Positions 48,401 through 56,121 of a DNA stretch of 64,000 nt are shown here, one piece after another. The stretch lies in contig NZ_CGBP01000009.1 of the NCBI RefSeq assembly GCF_001053095.1, positions 62,001 through 126,000 on the forward strand. Reading direction: 5' to 3'. Positions within the stretch are counted from its first letter, which is position 1. Each line of letters starts with the position of its first letter. This DNA is from Yersinia similis (GTDB lineage: Bacteria > Pseudomonadota > Gammaproteobacteria > Enterobacterales > Enterobacteriaceae). The notes under the pieces were generated by a model, which had not been told where the DNA came from, made no database searches, and saw nothing but the letters and a program-made list of their open reading frames with translations. The position numbers and the translations under genes were made by a program.

Positions 48401-49231
48401 CTTGGTGCCTTTATAACGGACCTCAGTAAAGAAGTGGGCATCGGGCGTCCGGGTCTGAGGAACATTCGAACCCCAGGCAATAATATAGGAGGAGTTATAC
48501 CAATCAGCAGATTCTGGGACGTCAGTTTGCTCGCCCCACGTCATCGGTGAAGCGGGGGGCAGGTCACAATACCAATCATAGAAACTGAGGCAAACACCGC
48601 CAATCAGCGAAAGGTAACGTGCTCCTGCGGCATAAGAAACCATCGACATCGCTGGGATCGGCGAGAAGCCAATAATGCGGTCCGGGCCATACTGTTTCGC
48701 GGTATACACATTCGCCGCTGCAATCAGTTCATTCACTTCCTGCCAGCTTGAGCGGACAAAACCACCACGACCACGCGCTTGTTTGTAGCTTTTTGCCTGA
48801 ACGCTATCACCGACGATTGAAGCCCATGCATCGACGGGATCACGATACTGCGCTTTGGCCGCACGCCACAACTGAATCAAGCTCTTACGCATCATCGGGT
48901 ATTTCAAGCGGTTAGCACTGTACAGATACCAAGAATAACTGGCACCACGTGGGCAGCCACGAGGCTCATGATTAGGTAAGTCCGGGCGGGTGCGGGGGTA
49001 ATCGGTTTGCTGGGTTTCCCAGGTCACCAAACCATTCTTGACATAAATCTTCCAGCTACAGGAGCCAGTACAATTAACGCCATGGGTAGAACGTACCACC
49101 TTATCGTGCTGCCAACGGCTACGATAGCCATCCTCCCAATCTCGATTAGTATCCAGAGTCTGGCCGTGGCCCTGCGCGAAAGGTTCGGCAAGTTGTTTAA
49201 AATAACGAAACCGGTCAAGAAATTTGCTCAT
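45479..49231 (-). CDS. narG: NarG, nitrate reductase catalytic subunit
   Basis: A 1250-residue Mo-bisMGD subunit, standard length. The N-terminal FS0 cluster motif is THGVNCTGSCSWKIYVKNG with a later C (EPRGCPRGASYSWYLYSANR), the first ligand being His as in NarG. Molybdopterin-binding blocks such as GSNVPQTRTPDAHF, PDYAEVAKLCDQWL and the C-terminal GSNRDEFVVVRKM follow. It reduces nitrate to nitrite on the cytoplasmic face during anaerobic respiration. The 98-base gap to narK contains a TTGAG-CAAT-GTTAA sequence, a poor FNR-box match, so expression may come mainly from the narK promoter. Confidence 0.98.
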   Translation of the reverse strand: MSKFLDRFRYFKQLAEPFAQGHGQTLDTNRDWEDGYRSRWQHDKVVRSTHGVNCTGSCSWKIYVKNGLVTWETQQTDYPRTRPDLPNHEPRGCPRGASYSWYLYSANRLKYPMMRKSLIQLWRAAKAQYRDPVDAWASIVGDSVQAKSYKQARGRGGFVRSSWQEVNELIAAANVYTAKQYGPDRIIGFSPIPAMSMVSYAAGARYLSLIGGVCLSFYDWYCDLPPASPMTWGEQTDVPESADWYNSSYIIAWGSNVPQTRTPDAHFFTEVRYKGTKTVAVTPDYAEVAKLCDQWLNPKQGTDSAMAMAMGHVILNEFHLQRQSHYFVEYMRQYTDMPMLVLLEPRDGGYYAAGRLLRAADLVGNLGEANNPEWKTIAIEGNSGQLVAPQGSIGYRWGEKGKWNLEQRDSQTHQEISLQLSLLGQHDDIASVGFPYFGGEISENFQSVVLEEVLQHKLPVKRLQLADGSEALVTSVYDLMMANYGLDRGLDDENTASSYDDIKAYTPAWAEKITGVARQDIIRIAREFADNAEKTHGRSMIIVGAGINHWYHMDMTYRALINMLIFCGCVGQSGGGWAHYVGQEKLRPQTGWLPLAFGLDWQRPPRHMNGTSFFYNHSSQWRYETVSTTQLLSPLADSTRFSPSLIDLNVRAERMGWLPSAPQLNCNPLTLAARAQQAGQTPMDYTVDSLKSGALRFAAEQPDDPQNFPRNLFVWRSNLLGSSGKGHEYMLKYLLGTENGIQGKDLGQQGGVKPEEVEWQDQGGEGKLDLVVTLDFRMSSTCLYSDIILPTATWYEKDDMNTSDMHPFIHPLSAAVDPAWESKSDWDIYKGIAETFSRVCVGHLGQETDVVTLPIQHDSPAELAQPYGVKDWKKGECELIPGQTAPHIMVVERDYPATYARFTALGPLLDKLGNGGKGINWNTQTEIDFLKQLNHTHADGPAAGRPKIDTAIDAAEVILSLAPETNGQVAVKAWQALEQLTGREHAHLALNKEDEKIRFRDIQAQPRKIISSPTWSGLEDEHVSYNACYTNVHELIPWRTLSGRQQLYQDHEWMRAFGESLLCYRPPIDTRAAQPLLNKKPNGNPEKALNFLTPHQKWGIHSTYSDNLLMLTLSRGGPIVWLSEEDAKALLIEDNDWIEAFNNNGALTARAVVSQRIPSGMTMMYHAQERIVNIPGSEITGQRGGIHNSVTRISPKPTHMIGGYAQLAYGFNYYGTVGSNRDEFVVVRKMNNIDWLDDEQQNAGNTGGKL

Positions 49232-49329
49232 CCGGAGATCTCCTGATTGTGGGACATAACGGCCCTGTTCATTTTTATAAGTGGATTAACATTGCTCAAT
49301 GCTGTTGTTTATTTATCGAACCCTACTGA

Positions 49330-50775
49330 TTACGTGTTTTTTGTCGCCATCCCACGATGGAGCTTGCGGCCATACACAAACCAGGTGATCAACACGCAGA
49401 CCACATAGAAAATCACGAAGAGCTTCATCGCACCGGCCGGTGAACCGGTCAGGGCCAATGACGTACCAAATGATTTAGGAATGAAGAAACCGCCGATGGC
49501 CCCAATGGCGGAGATAAAGCCCAACGCCGCTGCCGACTCTCTGGCGGCATCCTGCTGCGCCTGTTTATCACTGCCGCCAGCGTTGATCACCCGGTCGAGA
49601 GTCAGTTTGCGGAAAATCACCGCGATCATCTGAAATGTCGAGCCGCTGCCTAATCCTGCGGTCAAAAACAGCATCATAAAGATGCCAAAGAAGGCCAAGA
49701 AAACGCCGTTAGAGTTCGCTCCCGGTAAGGTAAAGAAGAGCAAGACCGCAAATATTGCCATCAGGATAAAATTGATTAAGGTGACGCGGATTCCGCCGAA
49801 GCGATCAGCCAGTGCGCCGCCCACTGGACGCGCCAATGCCCCGAGCAACGGGCCGAAGAAGGCGTAATGCAGAATAATCACATCAGGAAATTGCGTTTTT
49901 GCCAGCATGGCAAAACCCGCGGAGAAACCAATAAATGAACCGAATGTGGCCAGATACAGCACCGCCAGAATCCACAAGTGGCCCCGCATCAATACCGGTA
50001 ATTGCTGAGCAATAGAGGCTTTTGAGGCAGACAGGTCATTCATACCAAACCAGGCCACCACACTGAAAATCAGCAGGAATGGGATCCAGATATAAGCGGC
50101 ATTTTGTAACCAGAGCTGGCTACCATCGGCTTGCGGATAGCCACTCCCCACAAACGCACCGAACATGCCCACAGAGATAGCAATAGGTGCAATAAATTGC
50201 ATCACACTGACGCCAAGGTTGCCTAATCCCCCATTGAGGCCCAGTGCGCCCCCCTGTTTCGCTTTTGGAAAGAAGAAACTGATATTGGCCATACTGGACG
50301 CAAAGTTCGCACCAGCAAAACCACACAGCAACGAAATCAACACAAATGTGCCGTAAGAGGTTGTGCTGTCCTGTACCACGATGCCTAACCACAGGCAGGG
50401 AACGATCAGAAACAGTGTGCTGATGGCTGTCCAGCGGCGGCCACCGAAGACCGGAATGACAAAGGAGTAGGGAACACGTAGCAAAGCACCCGATACCGAA
50501 GGCAGTGCCGTCAGCATAAACAGTTGATCGGTGGTGAAGTTAAACCCGACTTTATTCAGATTCACCGCCACCGCACTGAACAACATCCAGACACAGAAGC
50601 TGAGTAACAGCGCCGGTACGGATATCCACAAATTGCGCTGGGCAACGCGGTAGCCCACTTGCTGCCAGAATTGTGGATCTTCTGGCAGCCACTGCTGTAT
50701 TGACCTGCCACCCGGTAATTTTGCCGGGATAGTGGGAGATTTGGCGTGGGTTAATGGGGCTGAAGAGTGTGGCAT
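49330..50775 (-). CDS. narK: NarK, nitrate/nitrite transporter
   Basis: 481 residues from ATG 50775 (MPHSSAPLTHAK aligns with E. coli MSHSSAPERATG; GAGG lies 6 bases upstream), a major-facilitator protein with 12 membrane segments. Nitrate signatures: GFAGANFASSMANISFFFPK with GGLGNLGVSV, and later AGLGSGSTFQMIAVIFR with GFISAIGAIGGFFIPK; the conserved Arg residues of the substrate site lie in LLRVPYSF and the second half. It exchanges nitrate for nitrite. Positioned to be cotranscribed with narGHJI, as narK-narGHJI adjacency is normal in enterics. Confidence 0.96.
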   Translation of the reverse strand: MPHSSAPLTHAKSPTIPAKLPGGRSIQQWLPEDPQFWQQVGYRVAQRNLWISVPALLLSFCVWMLFSAVAVNLNKVGFNFTTDQLFMLTALPSVSGALLRVPYSFVIPVFGGRRWTAISTLFLIVPCLWLGIVVQDSTTSYGTFVLISLLCGFAGANFASSMANISFFFPKAKQGGALGLNGGLGNLGVSVMQFIAPIAISVGMFGAFVGSGYPQADGSQLWLQNAAYIWIPFLLIFSVVAWFGMNDLSASKASIAQQLPVLMRGHLWILAVLYLATFGSFIGFSAGFAMLAKTQFPDVIILHYAFFGPLLGALARPVGGALADRFGGIRVTLINFILMAIFAVLLFFTLPGANSNGVFLAFFGIFMMLFLTAGLGSGSTFQMIAVIFRKLTLDRVINAGGSDKQAQQDAARESAAALGFISAIGAIGGFFIPKSFGTSLALTGSPAGAMKLFVIFYVVCVLITWFVYGRKLHRGMATKNT

Positions 50776-50846
50776 TAATACCTCAGTCAGGGTGAGCATA
50801 AATGGAGAGTCATGTGCCACCCTAGGCACCCGAGGTCATTTCAAAG

Positions 50847-50860
50847 TTGATTTACATCAA
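50847..50860. promoter_or_regulatory. FNR-binding site in the narK-narL intergenic region
   Basis: TTGAT-TTAC-ATCAA, a perfect FNR palindrome, 71 bases upstream of the narK start. At -41.5 it would place the narK transcription start near 50812, leaving a 37-base leader. It would activate the nar genes without oxygen. Confidence 0.88.
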
Positions 50861-50890
50861 GCGGATGTGAAGTTAACTTTCAGCCAACAA

Positions 50891-51031
50891 TACCCACGCA
50901 TCACTTATGGGTATCACTATTTTTAGTAAAAAATAGTTTTTTATCAATCAGTTATAATTATTTCTTTTTAACCAGAGTCGTGTTATTCCCCCGCCAGCTA
51001 TTAGGGATTACTCCCTATTGGTTATGGGGTA
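50891..51031. promoter_or_regulatory. Cluster of NarL-type heptamers and a TAGGGA palindrome
   Basis: TACCCAC (50891) faces ATGGGTA (50907-50913) as an inverted pair. Further right, TAGGGA-TTAC-TCCCTA (51002-51017) is a perfect palindrome and ATGGGGTA (51024-51031) is an inverted TACCCCA-like heptamer. NarL binds TACYYMT heptamers. The cluster lies between divergent narK and narL, so it could serve nitrate activation of narK and autoregulation of narL. The assignment is by motif only. Confidence 0.5.
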
Positions 51032-51111
51032 ATTGCCAAGGATGATGAAGAATACGGATCACCCCCTCTCATTCGGGATATTTTCTCTCCTCTCTGTCAC
51101 AGGAATTAGCC

Positions 51112-51777
51112 ATGAGTGAACAAGAAGCTGCAACCGTCCTGCTGATTGATGATCACCCTATGCTTAGACACGGCATTAAACAGTTAATTAGTATGGCACC
51201 GGGGTTATCCGTAGCAGGTGAAGCCAGTAACGGCGCACAAGGTGTCATTCTGGCCGCCGAACTTGATCCTGATCTGATCATGCTGGATTTAAATATGCCT
51301 GGGATGAATGGTCTGGAAACACTGGACCGATTGCGTCAACAACCGCTATCTGGACGGGTTGTGGTCTTTACTGTTTCTGATCATCAAGATGATGTTATCA
51401 GCGCATTAAAGCGTGGTGCGGATGGTTATCTATTGAAAGATATGGATCCAGAAGATTTGTTAGTCGCGCTATATGATGCGGCGGCAGGACAGATGGTTCT
51501 CAGCGATGCGCTGATGTCGATACTGGCGACTAACTTACGAGAGAATCGACCTGATACAGCACGTGATATCAACGCCCTCACGCCACGTGAACGCGATATC
51601 CTAAAGCTCATCGCCAAAGGATTACCGAATAAAATCATTGCCCGTAAGTTAATGATTGCAGAAAACACTGTCAAAGTTCATGTCAAACATCTGCTGAAAA
51701 AAATGAAACTCAAATCACGGGTTGAAGCTGCGGTATGGATGGTACAAGAGAAGGCACAGATGCCAATAGGCCCCTGA
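51112..51777 (+). CDS. narL: NarL, nitrate/nitrite response regulator
   Basis: A 221-residue LuxR-type response regulator. Receiver domain with phosphoacceptor D59 ([14 protein letters not shown]), acidic pocket DD at 13-14, and K109 ([10 protein letters not shown]). C-terminal helix-turn-helix [20 protein letters not shown], then [21 protein letters not shown]. It aligns along its length with E. coli NarL better than with NarP. The partner sensor gene narX, which precedes narL in E. coli, is not here: only 282 bases plus the narK leader separate narL from narK. AGGAA precedes ATG 51112. Confidence 0.93.
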   Translation: MSEQEAATVLLIDDHPMLRHGIKQLISMAPGLSVAGEASNGAQGVILAAELDPDLIMLDLNMPGMNGLETLDRLRQQPLSGRVVVFTVSDHQDDVISALKRGADGYLLKDMDPEDLLVALYDAAAGQMVLSDALMSILATNLRENRPDTARDINALTPRERDILKLIAKGLPNKIIARKLMIAENTVKVHVKHLLKKMKLKSRVEAAVWMVQEKAQMPIGP

Positions 51778-52222
51778 GCAGCGTGATTGGCTCAGAGATT
51801 CATCAGATACACCTTATTCACCAAGTGCGTCGCCCTGAAGGAGGCTGACAACTGAACGTAATTTACAACACCGCTAAAAATATCGCACAAATTTCCACAG
51901 GTATTTAATTGGTGTAACAAGCTGTTTAACAACATTAAAGATGATCTTTAATGTAGAAAATCAGATGAAAAAACCATTCACACCACCTATGTTAGTCAAG
52001 AATGGGGTTGCCATAAGGAATGTATTGTGGTTAAATAGCTTCATCGGTTTGGAACACAGACCTTATGAAAGCAGTTTTAGTAAAGCAGTTCTCAGTTCAA
52101 GCGTTATCATAGATATCCCTTCTCCGTGAGTCTCCTCCTAAGTGCCCAAGTAAGAAATCCTCTGAAAGACAGACCACGTTCGCTACACTATTGTGGCAAA
52201 AATAATTGAAGGAAGTATCTCT
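51778..52222 (+). promoter_or_regulatory. Long leader region of the first csp gene
   Basis: No ORF is credible. From about 52064 the sequence is repeated almost exactly before the second csp gene (GCAGTTTTAGTAAAGCAGTT, GCGTTATCA, CTTCTCCGTGA, CTAAGTGCCC). This is probably the cold-shock 5' untranslated leader, which in cspA-type genes folds as a thermosensor. The AGTAAA words match the AGUAAA motif described in Yersinia enterocolitica cspA1/A2 mRNA as an RNA-decay element. Confidence 0.6.
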
Positions 52223-52435
52223 ATGTCTAATAAAATGACTGGTTTAGTAAAATGGTTTGACGCTGGTAAAGGTTTTGGTTTCATCTCTCCGGCTGATGGC
52301 AGCAAAGATGTGTTCGTTCACTTCTCTGCTATCCAAAGCAATGATTTCAAAACTCTGGATGAAGGCCAAAATGTAGAGTTCTCTATCGAGAACGGCGCTA
52401 AAGGCCCCTCAGCAGTAAATGTAATCGCCCTGTAA
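52223..52435 (+). CDS. CspA-type cold-shock protein, copy 1
   Basis: A 70-residue cold-shock domain starting [23 protein letters not shown]1 (KGFGFI) and RNP2 (VFVHF) single-stranded nucleic-acid motifs are present. It acts as an RNA chaperone that melts structured mRNA in the cold. ATG 52223 follows a strong AAGGAAG; the open frame extends upstream to 52193 but without need. Copy 2 lies 473 bases downstream and differs by one residue (PSAVNV here, PSAANV there). Confidence 0.95.
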   Translation: MSNKMTGLVKWFDAGKGFGFISPADGSKDVFVHFSAIQSNDFKTLDEGQNVEFSIENGAKGPSAVNVIAL

Positions 52436-52540
52436 TTCAGTGTGATTCTGGGAGTTGGCAACCGACAGCGATGACGGGTTACCCCGAGCAGTGTTGCCAG
52501 CACCCACGTAAAAAAGTTATACCCGGTTGACCGTAACATT

Positions 52541-52695
52541 TATGTCCGCAGTTTTAGTAAAGCAGTTCCCCGTATTAGCGTTATCAGACAGATACCTCTT
52601 CTCCGTGAAATTCCTTCTAAGTGCCCCATAAGTTCTACCCAAGCCCATCTGGTCGCCTGTGGCGGCAATTAAAAATTATTGAAGGAAGTATCTCT
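52541..52695 (+). promoter_or_regulatory. Leader of the second csp gene, duplicated from the first
   Basis: Repeats the block GCAGTTTTAGTAAAGCAGTT and downstream landmarks of the first leader with scattered changes, ending in the same GAAGGAAGTATCTCTATG start context. It indicates that the leader was duplicated together with the gene. Confidence 0.65.
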
Positions 52696-52908
52696 ATGTC
52701 TAATAAAATGACTGGTTTAGTAAAATGGTTTGACGCTGGTAAAGGTTTTGGTTTCATCTCTCCGGCTGATGGCAGCAAAGATGTGTTCGTTCACTTCTCT
52801 GCTATCCAAAGCAATGATTTCAAAACTCTGGATGAAGGCCAAAATGTAGAGTTCTCTATCGAGAACGGCGCTAAAGGCCCCTCAGCAGCCAATGTTATTG
52901 CTCTATAA
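52696..52908 (+). CDS. CspA-type cold-shock protein, copy 2
   Basis: A 70-residue cold-shock protein identical to copy 1 except Ala for Val in the ninth residue region from the end (PSAANVIAL). Same RNP motifs and same AAGGAAG ribosome-binding site. The upstream in-frame ATG at 52621 lies in the leader and is unlikely to be used. A tandem cspA1/A2 pair that is read as mono- and bicistronic mRNA is known from Yersinia enterocolitica; this looks like the counterpart. A terminator follows at 52989. Confidence 0.95.
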   Translation: MSNKMTGLVKWFDAGKGFGFISPADGSKDVFVHFSAIQSNDFKTLDEGQNVEFSIENGAKGPSAANVIAL

Positions 52909-52988
52909 GAGTCAATAATATCTCGGTGTGACTTTCAATCGCGATGAAGGTGATAGCCCAAAGCAATAAACTCATACCGAATAAAAAG

Positions 52989-53013
52989 AACCTGCCTCCG
53001 TGCAGGTTTTTTT
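52989..53013 (+). terminator. Rho-independent terminator of the csp pair
   Basis: AACCTGC / GCAGGTT stem, 6-base loop CTCCGT, followed by a run of seven Ts. There is no comparable hairpin between the two csp genes, in keeping with readthrough into a bicistronic message. Confidence 0.9.
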
Positions 53014-53243
53014 GTGCCTATGACACCGGTACTGACATAAAAAACACCGCACTACCACGAGATCCTGAGTAACCGGCAAACATCATCATGGGTCAGAAGA
53101 ATCATGTTACCGGACAAGAAATCGTTATATGGCTCAACTATCTCACCATCCTTGCGGGCTCACCCTTCATTCATCTGGAACAATGTGAAACCGTTGTTTA
53201 GTATGTCTGTATTCTGTCTACGTTATCAGCAAATCCTATATTT

Positions 53244-54419
53244 ATGAAAAAACTCATTAAACGACTGGAGATCATTAAAAGCGGTATTGAGCTTGAAGAT
53301 GACGACATTATTCGCCACCAACTCCCTTATCTTAAAGATGAGACTCAGGACCCCGTGCTGGTTTTTATCGTCATGGCGCTTGAACAGAGAAAATTCACCC
53401 AAGCTTTGGATGCGATCTCAACCTGGCTGGGAAGCAAGCAAGGGGTCACACAATGGCAGGATATTGAACTGGCCGCTTGCAAGCTTGAACTGAAAGCTAT
53501 GGAGGAACAGTTAAGCGAATTAATTGATAAACGTAATGAACGTATTCAGCTACTGGATGACTTTAACGATCTCTATCTGGTGCGCCTTGGCCCGTTGATG
53601 AAGCAAATCCTTAACCTGCGCAGGCAGTTGGCAGAAAGCACTTTACGTAAAGCCGAGGCAGAAGCCCGACGCAGAGAACGCGATTATCGCAACTGCCAAC
53701 AATATATTTCTCAAGCGATAGAGGAACTTACCTCGTTAAAACAACGCTGGTTGGCTCTCCCTTCTATCTCCAATGACACAATTGAGATACGAAACCGAAT
53801 TCAGCAACAGACAGAATTGATTACCGCATTACTGGCTGAAATTAAAGAATTGGAAAACAGCTTTTGCACACGGAATACCGAGTCAACCCGCAACGCCCGT
53901 GAAGAAGCAAAAGAGAAATACGAACGTTATCAAGAACAGCAGACAGAGGCAGAACAACGACTTGATAATGATAGGAAACTCTCTTCTGAGCAACGCCAGG
54001 ATCTCAAACGGTTGTGGCGGCAAGCCAGCCGGCTTTGCCATCCAGATCTCGTGGCTGATGCGTTTAAAGAAAAGGCCCATCAATTGATGGTTCAACTCAA
54101 TCAAGCCCGCCAACGAGGTGACTTCCCCGCTATTCACGCGTTGCTGGAAAGTTTAAAGAAAGGGCTTGAGCCACTAATGGCCAGCGATATTATCGATGAT
54201 CTTGAACGGTTACGCAGAAAAATCAGTGACGTTAGAAAACAAATTGACGCGATATTACACGAGATCGACGTGCTGAAAGGAGAAGAGTCATGGCGGCTTG
54301 CGACCTCTTTGCCTGACAAAGATAAATGGTTCAAAGAACAAGAAAATGTCTTATCCAAGACACTTAACATTCTTGAGCGGCAAGTTGAGGAAGCATCAAG
54401 AGTGCTCTATGAAGCATAA
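53244..54419 (+). CDS. Coiled-coil protein with a J-domain-like HPD motif
   Basis: A 391-residue, mostly helical, highly charged protein. Residues about 70-240 are long coiled coils (LAESTLRKAEAEARRRERDY, REEAKEKYERYQEQQTEAEQ). At 248-290 comes a J-domain-like segment: helix RQDLKRLWRQASRL, then H266-P267-D268, then FKEKAHQLMVQLNQARQRGD. HPD is the DnaK-stimulating tripeptide. A further coil and C terminus follow. No signal peptide or membrane segment. It may be a DnaK co-chaperone with a coiled-coil adaptor; the client is unknown. The start is taken at ATG 53244 although the Shine-Dalgarno is weak. Confidence 0.75.
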   Translation: MKKLIKRLEIIKSGIELEDDDIIRHQLPYLKDETQDPVLVFIVMALEQRKFTQALDAISTWLGSKQGVTQWQDIELAACKLELKAMEEQLSELIDKRNERIQLLDDFNDLYLVRLGPLMKQILNLRRQLAESTLRKAEAEARRRERDYRNCQQYISQAIEELTSLKQRWLALPSISNDTIEIRNRIQQQTELITALLAEIKELENSFCTRNTESTRNAREEAKEKYERYQEQQTEAEQRLDNDRKLSSEQRQDLKRLWRQASRLCHPDLVADAFKEKAHQLMVQLNQARQRGDFPAIHALLESLKKGLEPLMASDIIDDLERLRRKISDVRKQIDAILHEIDVLKGEESWRLATSLPDKDKWFKEQENVLSKTLNILERQVEEASRVLYEA

Positions 54420-54463
54420 TTCTATGAAGCATAATATTGTCTTAAAGCGTAAAAAACCCGCGC

Positions 54464-54494
54464 ATGGACTGCCCCATAAAGTTGGACAGTCCAT
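54464..54494. terminator. Hairpin between convergent genes
   Basis: ATGGACTG pairs with CAGTCCAT, with further GG/CC pairing possible inside, in the gap between the J-domain gene and the phytase-like gene. Read leftwards it is followed by GCGCGGGTTTTTT, so it may end the - strand transcript. Confidence 0.55.
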
Positions 54495-54524
54495 ACCCAG
54501 GCTTATCAGGTAAGATTGAGCCAG

Positions 54525-55871
54525 CTACTGACTCAATAGCGCTTTCACATCCAGTAAGATAAATTCATTATCGTCCGCCTCATTAGGCTGGCGGCTGGAG
54601 GAGAATGGGAAATTATTATCGTTACCAACAATGATATGGTTAGCATCCACTACATCAACATTCTCAATGGTGAAGAACGGGAATGTCAGTACGCCGCTGT
54701 TTAAAGGTTTACGTGCCAAGCTCTGCGGGTCTTTAATATTTAGCAAATCAATATATGACACTTTTTCTACTGGTTTGCCGACATTGTCATCAGAGAAAGC
54801 AATTTTATAGACACGTTTAAACTTAGCTATCTGGCTAAAGCATTTATCCGTTGGCTCCCCTACCGCACAGGCTTTATCTGCCGTGCCCTCGCCGTTATCG
54901 CGTTCAATGACTAATCCATGGTTTGCATCGATCAGATTAAAATCGCCGATAGCATTCTGGTTATCTTCCAGCACATATTGCCAACTGCGCCCTGTCCATG
55001 CCTGATTTTTAACATCAAACTCCAACACTCTCAGGTAGCGTTTGCCATCGATATTCTCAAATTTTTCACCATCCCACAGCGCCCCCTCTAACATTGGGTA
55101 CAACTTGCTGCCATCGGGCGAAACCGCCATCCCTTCAAATCCTTTTGAGCGCGCCACCTGAAAATTCTGTTCACCATCAGGAGCACCCGGCAGTGTAAGC
55201 GTCGGATTATCGGGTGATTTCACGACTTTACCATCAACCTGAGTCTCAAATACTGCCAGCACTTTTCCGTTCAAATCGGCTTTAATCAGATAAGGCCCGA
55301 ACTCATCACCAATCCAAAGAGCATCATTGGCAAACTGGAAGCTTTCGGGATCAAAATCACTGCCGGTCAGATAACGTTTTTCGGTACTTTCATTAATGAT
55401 ATGAAACGGCACTTTTTTATCGGGGTCGTGCAGAAACACGGTTTGCAGTGGGGTTACATTGCCATTTTTGAAATCAATATTATAGTGATTGAGATAAAGC
55501 ATGGCATCAGGTGAGTTAGCTTTGCTGCCAAAACCATTATCAGTTAGCACCCAATAAGTACCATCTGGCATATGCTTTATTCCCGAGTGCCCTTGTAGCG
55601 GTTGGCCGTTAATCGGTAATCCAATGCCCGTCAGTCGGTCGGCGGATTTAGCTGCCACAGAACCCAATGTGCTAACGCGTTGACCGCTAGTATATTTTCC
55701 GCTTTGTTGTAAATCAGTTGGAGCATCAGAAGGTGTTGCAACAGTCGATTTCACCGGCAGGACCGCATGTCCGGCAAGAACTGCGGGTACCTCAACGGCT
55801 TGTGCCCACGACGAAGTACTGAATGCGATGCTACTGGCCAGCAGCAGCAACCGGAATTTGCTCATGTGCAT
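54525..55871 (-). CDS. Secreted esterase-like phytase-domain protein
   Basis: A 448-residue protein with an N-terminal signal peptide (FRLLLLASSIAFSTSSWAQA, cleavage near AQA|VEV) and a body matching the phytase-like esterase domain (GIGLPINGQPLQGHSGIKHM, YWVLTDNGFGSKANSPDAML, DALWIGDEFGPYLIKADLNG, EGMAVSPDGSKLYPMLEGAL), a beta-propeller with conserved Asp/Glu residues that could bind metal. Periplasmic or secreted; substrate not known, though phosphate esters are plausible. AGGGAA lies 6 bases before ATG 55871; ATG 55865 is an alternative. Neighbours give no pathway clue. Confidence 0.82.
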   Translation of the reverse strand: MHMSKFRLLLLASSIAFSTSSWAQAVEVPAVLAGHAVLPVKSTVATPSDAPTDLQQSGKYTSGQRVSTLGSVAAKSADRLTGIGLPINGQPLQGHSGIKHMPDGTYWVLTDNGFGSKANSPDAMLYLNHYNIDFKNGNVTPLQTVFLHDPDKKVPFHIINESTEKRYLTGSDFDPESFQFANDALWIGDEFGPYLIKADLNGKVLAVFETQVDGKVVKSPDNPTLTLPGAPDGEQNFQVARSKGFEGMAVSPDGSKLYPMLEGALWDGEKFENIDGKRYLRVLEFDVKNQAWTGRSWQYVLEDNQNAIGDFNLIDANHGLVIERDNGEGTADKACAVGEPTDKCFSQIAKFKRVYKIAFSDDNVGKPVEKVSYIDLLNIKDPQSLARKPLNSGVLTFPFFTIENVDVVDANHIIVGNDNNFPFSSSRQPNEADDNEFILLDVKALLSQ

Positions 55872-56004
55872 GTTAAGTTCCCTAATTATTTCTATTGCCC
55901 AAAGGTAAAAAGAAACTTCACTATAGGGAACCGGAGTGACAGAAATATTATCCCTGTTATTCTTTATGATTAATGCATAACCACTATGAATATTATTTAA
56001 CGCA

Positions 56005-56098
56005 TATAGCCCAAATAATTCAAGTTGCAGGAAGGCGGCACGCGAGAGACAAATCGTCAGGAACCGATTTGAACGCAGCTTGAAGTATGACGAGTATA
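56005..56098. repeat. ERIC-type element, shortened
   Basis: Runs from TATAGCCCAAATAATTCAAG and GTTGCAGGAAGGCGGCA to GCAGCTTGAAGTATGACGAG and TATA, 94 bases, with both ERIC ends but a replaced centre. It lies directly before the yghU Shine-Dalgarno region. Confidence 0.75.
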
Positions 56099-56121
56099 TT
56101 CATTCTCAAATAAGGTAATCC

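Noticed and set aside
54405..54436. Direct repeat TCTATGAAGCATAAT at the end of the J-domain gene, considered as an insertion-site duplication
   Set aside because: The two copies are adjacent with nothing between them; more likely simple slippage.
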